This document shows positions 34,141 through 46,266 of a stretch of 64,000 bases of DNA, one piece after another (position 1 is the first letter of the stretch; every line of letters begins with the position of its first letter). Source of the DNA: Peromyscus leucopus (lineage: Eukaryota; Chordata; Mammalia; Rodentia; Cricetidae); the NCBI RefSeq assembly GCF_004664715.2, contig NC_051079.1, forward strand, positions 60,442,660 through 60,506,659, read 5' to 3'. The notes under the pieces were generated by a model, which searched no databases, was not told the DNA's origin, and saw only the letters and a program-made list of their open reading frames with translations. The position numbers were made by a program, and so were the translations under genes.

Positions 34141-34504
34141 ATATGTACACTACACCATACACAATTAGTAAATTGAAATAAAATTCTAGAGTTGATTGCA
34201 AATTGGAAATCCTAGAAATAGAAATCATATACAAAATACCAAATACATTCTTCAAATTGTACAAGGAGATACTTGTTTTGGAAAGTTTTTCTAATGTTTC
34301 ATATTTTTCTTCCTACTTGGGAAATGTACATAGAAAGAGCAGCCATCTGTACTATTACATAATCCATCTGTCTTCTGACAAGACAATACTGAATTGTTTC
34401 CCTTGCTTTTTCATGGGAGCTTGGATAGTTAGAGTTTAGATCTGAGTCTATAGAGTGAAATAAAAATTAAGTTATTTTATCCTGCTTCCAGTTTACACAT
34501 TTTA
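34141..34504. other. No recognised feature
   Basis: AT-rich; no repeat or gene recognised. Confidence 0.4.
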
Positions 34505-34712
34505 TTATGATTGCATTAGCTGCATGCTAGACACTCTGGTAGACTATATCAATATACTCTTAGTCTTTCAACAACCTCAAGGCAGAAAAACTATTAACCT
34601 CATAAATGAAGAGCCCCCAAGGAGTTGCCTTTCTTACACAAGATTGCACAACTAATAAAAAACAGAACCGAGATTTTAGTCAGGCTCTTTCAACCTTAAA
34701 CCACACCACTCT
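34505..34712 (-). mobile_element. MIR (antisense)
   Basis: 'gcatgctagacactctggta', 'gtctttcaacaacctcaagg', 'acacaagattgcacaactaa' and 'cagaaccgagattttagtca' are in antisense MIR order along about 200 bp. Confidence 0.75.
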
Positions 34713-35113
34713 TAGTTCACTTCCAGTCTCAAAGCACAGAAAGCCACTATGCTGTTAAATTCCCAGAATGGGGGGAGAAGGAAAGAGTGACACCAAATAT
34801 AAATCATACCTTTTACTAGACGCCCATCCTACTGAAAATACTGTGCAGTATTTTATATATAAATTGGAGTAGAAATATAACAGTACCCAAGGCCAAGAGT
34901 TGAGAATCACGAGAGACTGGTGAAGTCCCTTAGTTAAACAGGAATATAATTCTATTATATATAATTCAGTAAAGAATCTTTGTGTCTTCTCTAAAGTCTA
35001 TAACTTGATATAGAAAAAAAAATATAGGTTTCCTGACAAGAACACAAAACTTTGAACATTTGGGGATTTATTGTTGGGATGAAGGTTTATTGGCAAAGAT
35101 CAGAAATTTGTCA

Positions 35114-35115
<2 letters not shown>
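34713..35115. other. No recognised feature
   Basis: Unannotated AT-rich sequence. Confidence 0.4.
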
Positions 35116-35159
<44 letters not shown>

Positions 35160-35168
35160 GTGTTGTGT
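35116..35168 (+). repeat. (GT)n microsatellite
   Basis: About 21 GT units followed by tgttgtgttg. Confidence 0.95.
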
Positions 35169-35465
35169 TGAATGAGAAACGGTGCCTATGACGTATAATA
35201 TTAAAAGTTCATGGCTAACAAGGCACATGCCAGTGGAGCAGAAGCAACTAAGTCAGGTCAAGAAAGAAGCAATTAGAAGATGAGCAATTATGTCCTGAGA
35301 TGATGCTGAGCTGCTGATGAGACCATGTTTCAGTGACCAATTCATCTCATCCAAAGCAAGTGTCCAGACTCATACGTGGTCTTTTCCCCAGGCACTGGTA
35401 TAAGCTATCAGCATCAACTAATAACTGCAGTTATCAAGAGAGAGATCCTTGTATGACAAACACGA
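35169..35465. other. No recognised feature
   Basis: Unannotated; part of a 71-codon open frame (35333-35548) that runs into the B1 fragment and has no recognised motif. Confidence 0.4.
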
Positions 35466-35469
35466 ATTC

Positions 35470-35562
35470 ACTTTTTTTTTTGGGGGGGGGGGTGTTGAGA
35501 CGGTTTCTCTGTGTTGTTTTAGTGCCTGTCCTGGATCTCACTCTATAGACCAGGCTGGCCTC
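35470..35562 (-). mobile_element. 5'-truncated B1 SINE (antisense) with T/G tract
   Basis: A T9-G10 tract (35470-35492) precedes 'gttgagacggtttctctgtg', 'gtcctggatctcactctata' and 'gaccaggctggcctc', after which the B1 stops. Confidence 0.85.
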
Positions 35563-37146
35563 TTTAATCCTGACAATATACAATGAATCAATATATTTTT
35601 CCATCAATATACTCTGAATATATCACCATTACACTAACTTCAGGATTGCATTTTGACCAAATTCTTAATTCCAAGTTATTTTTCCTGTGACTGGTTCTTT
35701 TATGTCTTAGGTCCTATTATGAACAAAAATCATGATGCAGGCTTGGACATGAACCAGGCTTTCCACTTTCCCAAGTCAGCAGTGAAAGTGGCCCTGGAAA
35801 CAATGTTCTTACATCACCAGAGAAGTGGCAAATCAGGAGCAATACTAAGGCTGTGGCAGCTAAGCCTGGTTTCCTAATTTTTCAGAAATTCTAAGGGATT
35901 CCCAGCATCGCTTATTTGAATCTTTTGGGGTTTAAGTTAGCTTACATTGATTTGTGGTGCTTGCAATTAAGAGTTCCAGCTGATACACATAATAAAGCCT
36001 CAGGGAAGAGAGAGGAGAGGGCCTTGGGGAAATGATGATTGGTAAATCTGCAGCGCAGGGTGTGCAGTGAGAACTAGAAGTGATCTCCTGTGGTCACTTG
36101 GAGTAATGGATCCACTGAAGACAAGGTTTGTGAGAACCACATGCCTTCTATTATAAAAACCAAACAAAGGGCTTAGGAAATTCTGTAGAATGGGGGAATG
36201 CTTCAGAGATGAACAACTGAAAGAAATAGTGTGACAGAATCAAAATGCTCTATTCTTAGCTCAAGGCACAGAACAAAAATACAATAAAATAAAAATCAGA
36301 AACTCTCTCTGGCTGCAGAAAACAATCTCTTATCTCGTGCAAGCTGCGGGGCTTATCAAGATAGTTGAAAAAAATGGAACTTGGTGTTTGATCCTACAGC
36401 TTGCAAAAAAACAATATGTCAGATGAATTCACCAGTTCTCTTTGGGGAGGACAAAGTACTGAAAGAAAAAGACAGAATAGGAGAGTTGGAATGGGGAATT
36501 GGGAGTCACGGATGGCCCACATAGTATCCTGACACTTCCCATGTGACTCCCCCAGAGGGGGACCGGACAAGATTTCTTCCCTGTCATTAAAGTGGATTTT
36601 TGCTTAATAGAAAACCTGTGACAACTCAGGTTGTGACATCCATTTTGGAAAAGGGATCCAGTCATCACCACACACTCTCCGAGTGCAAACACATCACTAA
36701 GATTCCACAGAGGATAAGATGAAAACACAGGCTGTGGAGGCAAAGAATTAGCCACTTCAAGAAATTTAAAGACTTATTACCAGTTTGAAAACCTAGAGAA
36801 CAGGGATAGAAATGGATTTTAAGGGAATCAAAGAAAGGAAGAAGAGGCTAATTCAAAGCTGAGGTGAGCACACTGATATGGTGCTGTTATTGGTGTGTTG
36901 GCACAAACAACTGGGAATCCTTCTAATTTTTTGCTCAGTTTACTAAGCAAAACCTCCATTCAACAGTGGTCTTGATTAAATGGAGCTGACTGAGATGCTA
37001 TGTATGTTATAATATATACAATAAAGAATGTCAGTTTCAGAGGAAAGAGTGCCAGAATGAACTCACCATGTACCTGCCATACTTACCTTTCCTAATGAGT
37101 CCAAGAGGACCTTCAACTTTGTTCTTCAACAACACATTGAAAAGTT
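35563..37146. other. 1.6 kb without recognised repeat or gene
   Basis: No element recognised. Open frames at 35653-35877 (+) and 36429-36755 (-) have no recognised domain. Confidence 0.4.
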
Positions 37147-37181
37147 GTTTTTTTTTTTTGTTTTTTTTTTTTTTTTTTTTG
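37147..37181 (+). repeat. Poly-T tract
   Basis: About 35 nt of T with one G. Possibly the tail of an antisense retroposed copy, but no element body was recognised next to it. Confidence 0.85.
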
Positions 37182-39094
37182 GAGAACGTCAGCATGTTGT
37201 AAATTATTGACCATTCTTTTTAACCTGTCAAGGATGGTGTGGAAAGTTGCCACAGTTCACCATGTCTCCCCTATTTCACAGGAAACTCAGAATGTTCTAG
37301 GGGCGAGAAAAGCTGGACATCAGAACCTAAGATGTACCCACAGGTGATTCCCCCATGGAACACACAGAAGGCTTGCCACGTCCGTGGTCTCTCAGAGTCA
37401 TGTCAGATATACTGCCCTGTGCCGTAATCTCGTTTGCAGCCTCCTGATCATCTTGTCACCCTCAAAGGACACCATCATTGTCTGCAAGGTGATATCTCCA
37501 TACTAAGACATGTTATATAGGCAGGAACTAAGTCTTCTAAGTGTCCTAGTAGGACCTGGGCAAAAGTTGGTTGTATGTCAGTAACTACACTTTGGAGAGG
37601 ACAAGTGCCTTGTACACCCTGTCATTTCAACATATCTGTTTAGAGTCTGGCGGCAAAATATAACACACTTGGACACATTGTGCTGATCCACTTAGATGAG
37701 TCACTTCTAAATTATCTCACATATGAAAACCAACTGGAAAGTCTGGTTTTTGTCATTGTTTTAATGATTTATTTTATTTTATTATTTGCCTGTATGTATT
37801 GGCAGGAACCATGTGAGTTCTTCAGGGGACAAGGCCTGACAGTAGCACAAACAAGTTCTCCTTGTGGCAAGGCCCTGGAGAGACCCTGACCCATTTTGGC
37901 AAAGCCTGTGGACAGTTCACTGCATAATTCTGGGCATGACCCCAGGAGCACGTGTGCTACCTGCTCTTCTTGCTCTCACTACGCTGGCCATTTTGCTGGC
38001 TACTTTTAGTTCCACTTTCTCAGTCCTGGATAAAATAGCTGTTACAGAAGGAAAACTTCTCCCTGATGACTCTCATCCGGGTGAGCCAAAGGGGAGGATG
38101 TTCAAAAGTATACGGTGAACCTGATTCTGCACCTAAAGTCTTTGATGTTTTCAGTGTGACCGTGAATTCAGGCTTCTTGAGAATAGGATGCTGCCTTTCC
38201 CATGCACCCTGTGACTGGTCTGAAAGAGTCACAAGAGTTCATGATAATATTACAAATTTGCATAACCTCTGGAAAGAATGGTTTAAACCACAAGAGTCTA
38301 GGAGAAATGCAAATAAATAGATGATATCAAGAGTTAATGGGAACAGTCTAGGAACAGGAAACAAGGCAGAATCATAGAAACCCACAATGCCCTCATTTCT
38401 AAAAGCTGTGCCAATACTGTAGGAAGTTGAAAGGAGGCAGACATGAGACCAAGGGATAAACAGTGTCACTATGAAGAGTACATTTTTAAGTTATGTTGCT
38501 TACAGGATAATAGGGGAAAAGCTGCTATATCCCCACAGGAGATAGAGTAGTACAGAATGAAGAATGAACTGATCTAGCTTTGGCTGGTGACTTGATTGTG
38601 AGAACTTAGACCCTGCTAGAAGTAAATGTTAACCACTAGGCGTAAAAAGTCTCTTTCACTTCGCAGGACGCTGTAACCACAAAGGCTGCCAACTGAGTAC
38701 ATGTTCCACCAGTAGGTGTGCCTCGTGAAAAAACTTCCTTTGTGGCTTGCAACACTGCTGATGCCTCTAACTTTAGAGCTATGAACCAAGTAGGTAATGG
38801 TTACCAGTGGGAAAGTTGGCAGATGGAAGGGGAAAGCAGCAAAGGAATAAACTGGCAATTATTGTAACCATTTTTAGAAACTTAAAAACAAATCTGATTG
38901 TAACACTGTTCATGCAAACCATTGAAATTGTATAAATAAACACAGCCCAAGCCATCTGGGGCCACTTGTTTGAAATAGGTGGTCAGTTTCTCCACTGACC
39001 ACCTTATCAACTTCACACATCCATCCCAGGTCGTTGGAGCTGCTTGGAGCAATGTATGTCTGTTCACCACATGTACACAAGGTTAGATTTTTCT
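37182..39094. other. 1.9 kb without recognised repeat or gene
   Basis: No element recognised. The open frame at 37864-38118 (84 codons) contains a hydrophobic run (LPALLALTTLAILLATF), but its start context and its isolation give no support for a gene. Confidence 0.4.
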
Positions 39095-39182
39095 TCTAGG
39101 AACCTCATGAGTGCTGGTATTCAAACCTGGGTCCTGTGAAAGAGCAGCCAGTGCTCTTAAACGCTGAGCCATCTCTTCTGGA
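39095..39182 (-). mobile_element. B3 SINE fragment (antisense)
   Basis: 'gtgctggtattcaaacctgg', 'gagcagccagtgctcttaaa' and 'cgctgagccatctcttctgg' are the antisense B3 head. Confidence 0.85.
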
Positions 39183-39204
39183 AAGGATGCTAAGAGAAAG
39201 ATTT

Positions 39205-39559
39205 CTGGGGCCTGGGAAGATACTTTTGCTTGCAAGTTGTAAGAACCTGAGTTTGAATCCTCAGCACTCATGTAAAAAAAAAAAAAAAAAAAAGGCATGG
39301 TACATATTCTGGCAACTCCAGTTTTTTGTTTGTTTGTTTGTTTGTTTGTTTGTTTTTTACCTTAAAGACAATGAGATTCAGATCCTGAGAGCTCTCTGCT
39401 CAGCGATCCCAGCAAAAACTGTCCATTTCTGTTTGAGGATTTGAGCAGAAAGCAATAAAGGAAAGCACCTGGTGTCATGCTCCAGCATCTGCATGCTAGT
39501 GCATGGGCACATTATACCAGCATATTCTCATACATGTACTCCATACATGCAATACATGC

Positions 39560-39642
<83 letters not shown>
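39205..39642 (+). mobile_element. SINE-derived composite with (A)n, (TTTG)n and (AC)n(AG)n tracts
   Basis: 'ggggcctgggaagatacttt' and 'aacctgagtttgaatcctca' form a B2-type head that breaks off in an A-run (39273-39293). Next come ggcatggtacatattctggc, a (TTTG)n run (39321-39356), a B2-like middle (ctgagagctctctgctcagc) and a tail (39561-39642) of about 15 AC and 25 AG units. It is probably one composite SINE invaded by a second, small retroposed piece. Confidence 0.6.
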
Positions 39643-39644
<2 letters not shown>

Positions 39645-41695
39645 TAATTAATCACTTAGTTAAAAAAAATAGAATTCTGATGTAATTGATATAAACTGAA
39701 TACCAAACTGGTTTTGGATTTGGCTCCCCTCTGCAGCTCTGGAATCAGTGCAATGCATAACTGGATTCAACCTACTAAATTCTCATGTGCTACTGTTGCT
39801 GCTGGTTCAGGGATTAGAATTCTAAACCACTGTCCAATAAAATAAGTTTAGTCTTGATCTGGCTGTAATATAAGCAGAACTAATAATGAGCTAGCAGGTC
39901 TAGAGATACTAATTCTGTATCCATAGCAGGCTAGAAAGCTTTATAAATCAGTAGCAAGCCATGGCTAGAAAATCAAGGCACTGTACCAAGAGTTTGGAGA
40001 AAAACCTATGCTTCCTTCAGAAGCTGACAATTCTATCTGTATTCAAAAGCTCTTGGTCCCTCTTAGAGACTGTATACTTGATCAAAGGAAGAAACAAGAC
40101 ATTAAGGAAAGTTATTTACTTTAATAAAATAAAAGGCCTAGATTGAATCCTAAATGGTTGGATTCCAAACACACCTTCTCATCAGTGATATCGTCTGCCA
40201 CTCAAGGACTTCACAGTCCAGATTTAGTTTATGTTCCTGGTTGTGATGGGATGACTGGCTTCTCTCTACTGCTCTATGATAAACTTGGTCACAATGTATT
40301 TCTGATTGTGCACAATCCCAAAGGTTTAGACACTAGAGGCTCCGCAAGTCTTAGCTCTGGCTTAACCATGCATGGGCTTCTAGCTCCTCACTTGTAGATA
40401 AGATTGTGTTGAAGATCACAACTCTATCTTCACTCTATACTTTTGTGGTATACTTCTCAGGACTTTCAGACACACTAAGTTCCCGAACTTCAAGCGTCTT
40501 AGATTCCCCATTGATATGCTTTGGGTTTCTAGATAGGATTAAAGAACGGCCACTTCTTGCTGCACCATTTGCAGCATGAACCTGAACTGTACAGTGAAGA
40601 AGGGGCTGTTCTCCCAGAAACTTGGAATTGCAATTGCATTAATTACTGTTCCCAAAAAACTCCAGTGAGTTTCCGATACTGGAAATGGAGATAATGTATA
40701 CCCCTCTTTTCCCCAAAGACTTCATATTTTAGAACATTCAAGCTCAAGACAGCTTAAAAGGACCTTTCCCCCTGAGTGAGCTAAACCTACCACGACAGAG
40801 ACACATTCTCTTCTACGGGCTGTAAACAGTTGTTAAGTATTAACAAGAGCTCAGATGTCCCAACTCACTAAAGCTCAAGACAAATTCAGATGGTGACATT
40901 TTCCTCTGTAATTCCTTTATTTCTGTACCCATTTAAGTGATTTCCAGAGCCTGCTAAATGTCATCTAAGTTACCTAAAGCCTGAGAAACTATTTTGCAGA
41001 GATTTTTTTAAATACAATTATACCTCTATTTGACAACACCATCTGCTCCCAGCCTCTCTCAATCAGTAAGCTTCTGGTTCACTTAACTCCTTCCTGGCTG
41101 AAACTGTCTGAATGCTGATACCTCTTTATAATACAAACCAATGTGATTATTCCATGAGGAAAGAAAAGTATAAATATTCCCTAATAAGCATGAAGCTTAC
41201 CAAGGAATTCAATTATAACAAGTCCAATATCTCTGTTTCTAGTACAAGAACTACTAATGAAGAGAGGCATTTTAAAAGCTAATCCATCATAATCACTTCT
41301 GCATTATCTTAGGAAGTTAGGATATTGATGTTAGGAGGCCTAAATGAAGTACTGTTTATTTCTGCACAAACTAATTAAAAAAAAAATCTCTCCCACTTAT
41401 GTCTAAATGGTTGTAAGTAATGCACACAACAAGAGCATCCAAGCAATAAAGTGTAAGTTCCAACTTCACCAAAAATAAAGAACATATGAAGTCTTATTTG
41501 TGCCCAAACACGTCTTCAGACCAAGAGATTTCTGGATTTTCATCCAATGAGGGTAGTTAAAGGCTTCAACTCAGAAGGTCACATATCATGAGCCTATAAT
41601 GAAACTATTATCCATAGCAGGACTAATAGGACCACTTAATAAGCTTATGTTTTTTAAACTTTTTAATTTTCTGTCTGTATCTCTGTCTCTCTATC
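39643..41695. other. 2.05 kb without recognised repeat or gene
   Basis: No transposable element or credible gene recognised. The open frame at 40143-40397 has no recognised domain. Confidence 0.4.
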
Positions 41696-41701
41696 CATGT
41701 C

Positions 41702-41761
<60 letters not shown>

Positions 41762-41940
41762 TGTGTGTGTTTGTTACATATGTGCGTGCACACATACCAT
41801 ATTATGCATGCGGAGGTCAGAGGACAGCTTCATGCAGTTACTTCTTAAATGCATTCTTGGGATCTAGGGATTGCACTCAGATTGTCAGGCATGCACAGCA
41901 AGCGACTTTACTCACTGAGCCCTCTCTAACCCAATGTCCA
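41696..41940 (-). mobile_element. B2-type SINE (antisense) with (CT)n(GT)n tail
   Basis: The tail (about 41700-41770) is roughly 18 CT then 13 GT units. The body has 'atgcggaggtcagaggacag', 'ttgggatctagggattgcac', 'cagattgtcaggcatgcaca' and 'ctttactcactgagccctct', the antisense B2/B3-type order. Confidence 0.85.
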
Positions 41941-42267
41941 TGTTTAAATATGTAAACAGTGGTTAAAAAAAAACAAAACAGAATGACTCTTCCTGGATAG
42001 TTTCAGGAGATCAAGATTATCTTTTAAAGACAAATTGGAACAATCTACTGAGATATCAACACTGAGACATTTCTTGTGGTCAACAGCAGTCAGAATTCCA
42101 AAAATAAATGGGCTCGTGCTCTGAAGACCTGTGGGAAGATGTAAGAAAGTTTCTTCAGAGAGACAGGCTAATTCTAAGTGGATGTGGGATGCCAGGGTCT
42201 GCCTTGGAGTTAACTAGTGATGTATGATGTCAGAATCACTGAGACAAACAAATACCTCCAATTTAAT
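41941..42267. other. No recognised feature
   Basis: Unannotated. Confidence 0.4.
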
Positions 42268-42443
42268 TGTTTTTTGCATGTCAGGGGAGTGGTCAGGGGA
42301 GGTGTGCATGCCACAGTGTAATTATGGAGGTCAGGGGATGATTTTCAGGAGTCATTTCTTTCTTTCACTCAAGTGGATTCTGAAGATCAAACCCAGGCCA
42401 TCAATATTGCAGCAAGCACCTTTCTACTGAAACACTAGCCCAA
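42268..42443 (-). mobile_element. Diverged B2-type SINE (antisense)
   Basis: 'gtgcatgccacagtgtaatt', 'atggaggtcaggggatgatt', 'gattctgaagatcaaaccca' and 'gcagcaagcacctttctact' are colinear with the previous SINE but more diverged. Confidence 0.7.
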
Positions 42444-42965
42444 GTGGCTTTATCTTTCATTTTAAAAGGGAAGAAGAAAAAGTAAGGTGGATATGATGTG
42501 ATTACATTACAATATCAAAAGATAAAGAAATATTTTTTAAAAGAAGATGAAAATGAAAATTCTGTTATAAAAGATCACAACAGTCTGGGAAATAATCATT
42601 GAGTTTTGGGAATATAACAGCATTCTCAAACAATCTACTGCTGTGGCCTATCACTCTTCCCCAGGAAGGAAGTAGATGGTGGAGAAAGAGATACCACCAG
42701 AAAAGTTCATTACTATCCAGATGGTGAATGCCAAAAGTTATCCCAGGATGCCACTGGGTGTCAGAAACAAGTGAGGTATCTTAGATAGAAAGGACTGAAG
42801 GACTGAAAGACATCTCTCTAAGTTGATGTGGCACTAAAATACATATGGCTTAGACAGGTGCATTTAACAACAAGAAAGGCCTAAAATACCCCAAACAAAT
42901 GTATTTTCTTCATGCTTTAACTTTAGCTGGAACTGCCCACTTGAACTGATGTATTAGTTTCTTAT
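42444..42965. other. No recognised feature
   Basis: Unannotated AT-rich sequence. Confidence 0.4.
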
Positions 42966-44158
42966 TTGATTTTTTTTCTTTTTTCTTTTTTCCCTTTTAT
43001 TTTATTTTACAATACCATTCAGTTCTACATATCAGCCACGGATTCCCTTGTTCTCTGTTGATGTAGCCAACAGTCTTATTAAATAAGAAACACAGAAACA
43101 ATGTAAAAGAGAAAGCAGAAAGGTCAGAGCTCAGAGCTAAAATCTCACCCTTCCTCCTGCGGTGTCCCAGCTTCACGAAAGAGAGCTATATCCTGTCTGT
43201 TCATCTCTTTATAGTATTTTGTTCTGCCTTCTCATTGGTTGTAAACCCAAACACGTGACTGTCTCGTCACTGTCTGAATGTACAGCCCCTTAGGTCTTAA
43301 AGCATATGTCTCCAATGCTGGCTGTATCCCTGAACACACAGATATCTATGGGATTAAAGGCGTGTTCCACCACCGCCACACTCTTGCTATGGCTCTAATA
43401 GCTCTGACCCCCGGGCAACTTTATTTATTAACATACAATCAAAATCACATTTCAGTACAATTAGATTACCACCACAGTTCTCCCCCATCCTGTCCCCCTC
43501 CCCTTCCTCCCAGCCCACCCCTCATTCCCACCTCCTCCAGGGCAAAGCCTCCCCCGAGGAGGACTGACATTGACCTGGTAGACTCGGTCCAGGCAGGTCC
43601 AGTCCCCTCCTCCCAGACTGAGCCAACCATCCCTGCATAAGCCCCAGGTTTCAAACAGCCAACTCATGCAATGAGCACAGGACCTGGTACCACTGCCTAG
43701 ATGCCTCCCAAACAGATCAAGCCAATCAACTGTCTCACCTATTCAGAGGGCCTGATCCAGTTGGGAGCCCCTCAGCCTTTGGTTCATAGTTCATGTGTTT
43801 CCATTTGTTTGGCTCTTTGTCCCTGTGCTTTTTCCAACCTTAGTTTCAACAATTCTTGCTCATATAAACCCTCCTCTCTCTCTCGCTAATTGGACTCCCG
43901 GAGCTCCACCCGGGGCCTAGCTATGGATCTCTGCATCTTGATTCCTCAGTCCTTGGATGGGGTTTCTGGTACGACTATTAGGGTGTTTGGCCATCCCATC
44001 ACCAGAGTAGGTCAGTTCCAGCTGTCTCTCGACCATTGCCAACAGTCTATTGTGGGGGCATCTTTGTGGATTTCTGTGGGCCTCTCTAGCACTTTGTTTC
44101 TTCCTTTTCTCATGTGGTCTTCATTTACCATGGACCTTGCCTTAACATGAACAAATCT
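42966..44158 (-). mobile_element. LINE-1 3'UTR (antisense), split by an LTR
   Basis: The T-rich start is followed by 'acaataccattcagttctac', a CCC-rich block, 'ttcaaacagccaactcatgc', 'cctattcagagggcctgatc', 'gctaattggactcccggagc' and 'ggcctctctagcactttgtt'. This matches the 3'UTR of a rodent LINE-1 subfamily different from the one at 7230. The proline-rich open frame at 43278-43640 lies across the LTR and this UTR and is not a gene. Confidence 0.88.
43056..43476 (+). mobile_element. Solo LTR, family 'A', copy 5, inside LINE-1
   Basis: 421 bp from TGTTGATGTAGCCAACAGTC to taccacCACA. The perfect 6-bp duplication gttctc is at 43050-43055 and 43477-43482. Antisense B1 pieces include 'atgggattaaaggcgtgttc' followed by 'caccaccgccac'. 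It shares its 5' variant (gatgta...aacagtcttatt) with the copy at 7786. Confidence 0.92.
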
Positions 44159-44620
44159 CCATCTTATATCTGGTGTAAATAAGTAGAGAATCTTGACCAC
44201 CTAGTTTTGCTCTACTAAAAACTTATCCAAAACTGGAGAACACAATGAAATAGCAACAGCTAGAGTTAGACATCCTTTCTCTGTCAACTACCACCGAACA
44301 CAAAAGAATCTGGGAGCCAGTCAGCTTGGGTTTTAAAAACCAAGCCCTATTGTATAATTAAACACATGGACTCTAGTATTTCTAAGTTTACTTCTCAACT
44401 GTAACATTTTATGAAGACATCATCAATGAGCTTTGATTGGATTTTATTGCAATAAAAGCATGGATTTATTTTGGTGGGCAACTTGAAAATTTGAATTGAT
44501 TAGACATTAAATGATACTGGGATGGTACCAGCAACTTTCTTAAGGTGTGATAGTGGTTTTCAGACATGTTCCAAGCATATATATATACATGAATAATCAA
44601 AATGATTATAAAAACTTACT
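44159..44620. other. No recognised feature
   Basis: Unannotated. The sequence near 44490-44570 may be an old L1 3'UTR remnant, but support is weak. Confidence 0.4.
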
Positions 44621-45440
44621 CCTTCCCAGACATAAAGCCTATGAACCTACAACAACCATCATCATGACAAGATGGCCCTGAGAGTGCCATAGCGGCACAC
44701 AGATATTGGCAGTAACTAGCAGTTGTATAACTAGACCTAAGCCTGGTCAACAGGAAAGAAACCATGCCAAAATTCTTGAAACCTAGCCATCCAGCCAAGA
44801 TTTGTGAAGTCATGGACCTTCGAGGAGATCTTCTCCTGTCAGTTCTCTAGATCACCATAATTCCTGACTATATTCTAAATACCTATCCTTATATCCACAG
44901 ATAAATATAACCTTAACTTCTCACAAAGAAAATTCTCTTTGCAACAGAGGACCACTACAGAAAACCACAAACCTGTCAAAATACAAAAGAACAAGTGATG
45001 ATGGGGTGCTAGACCCAAGTGATACGTCTACAACACAAATACTACATCTAAGGTTCAAGAAAATTCCAAGATTGCAAGACCCAGTGGGTCAAGAAAGCTG
45101 CTAGGAGGTTTGACAATGCCATAATACCTCAACAATTTGGCTGCCTAAAAATGTTCTGAAGAAGTACACTACCAAGTGACAAGCTAACATGAGTAAATCT
45201 TATGGGGAAGTCCTAACCCTAGGGGGCGAAAAAAAGAACTATAGAACTAAGAAATGCTGAGACCTGGAGAAAAATAGCCCTTACCAGGAATGAGTCCTCA
45301 AATTCATTATCCAATACTAAGCTGTGAGCCATGAAATTAAATGCATATAAGTAATACTAAATGAACTAAGTGGGTTGTATTTATATATTAGGAATGTGCA
45401 TGTTTGCAATAATAATAATAACAAAAATAATGTTTTATTA
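44621..45440 (+). mobile_element. LINE-like rodent repeat 'B' (sense copy)
   Basis: 'gcagtaactagcagttgtat', 'cctatccttatatccacaga', 'ttctctttgcaacagaggac', 'agaactaagaaatgctgaga' and 'gggttgtatttatatattag' follow one strand throughout. The first half aligns with 56340-56670. The second half aligns with the reverse complement of 28965-29330 and 55800-56050. This copy therefore gives the normal order of the family. It ends in an A-rich tract. Confidence 0.75.
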
Positions 45441-46260
45441 AAAATATAGAGTGCAGAGAAAGTGAGAAAGAAATAATAGCAAGAAAGACTAAGATTTATT
45501 GATGTGAAAAATGATTGAAATTATTCCAATTAGGTATGTAGGTAGTGCTCATGTAAAAAATGTTCTAATCCTTCCCAGGAAGTGATAGGATCTCAAGAAG
45601 TTGGCCAGGTCTAGTAAGTTGAAGAGCTATTTCCAATAGTTTAAACACAGCTAGCAACTGTGGGACTTTTCACAGAAAGTTGTAAATTTGCCCTAAAATA
45701 TATTTATGGAAAAACTGAAACTTCATAGGCAGAGATGTCAAAGGTAGAACCCATAATTCTGTTTCATAGAGTACTCAACTTATTTTTTTTACCTTAGACT
45801 CTTAGTAGTTGTCCTGTCTTGTCTTCTCAAGCATAAAGACCAAAGACATGTCTACCTTACTATTCTCTCACTAACTAGAAATTTTGTATATTAACCAATC
45901 TAACATCTACCTTACCAAAAAAAAGCTTCTCAGAAATTCTAGATATTGATTATAGCTAACTAGATTCCTTAAAGATGTGTGATGTGATTCAGAAAGATAT
46001 AGAAAACCAAAATTTTATACATTGCAGTCCCTTTAAAAAACAATATAATGTGCTCAACTTCGATAATGCTGTGCATTTCAGGACTAAAGCAATTGAAGCA
46101 TTGCTTGTCCCTTTGGTCATTATGTAATTATGTGTCCAGAAGACATATTGATGTATTCTCAGACCCTGAATATAATGTTGGTAATGTTCACTTGTTATAG
46201 GTTTCCCCCCAAGAATGTGGACTTTATATCAAACTTTTGAGATATAAATTTCATTTAACC
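45441..46260. other. No recognised feature
   Basis: AT-rich, unannotated. Confidence 0.4.
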
Positions 46261-46266
46261 CAGATA

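Noticed and set aside
37864..38118. 84-codon frame with a signal-peptide-like hydrophobic run
   Set aside because: Isolated, with no splice or promoter context and no recognisable family. A frame of this length is expected by chance in 64 kb.
43278..43640. Proline-rich 120-codon frame
   Set aside because: It spans the family 'A' LTR and the C-rich antisense LINE-1 3'UTR.
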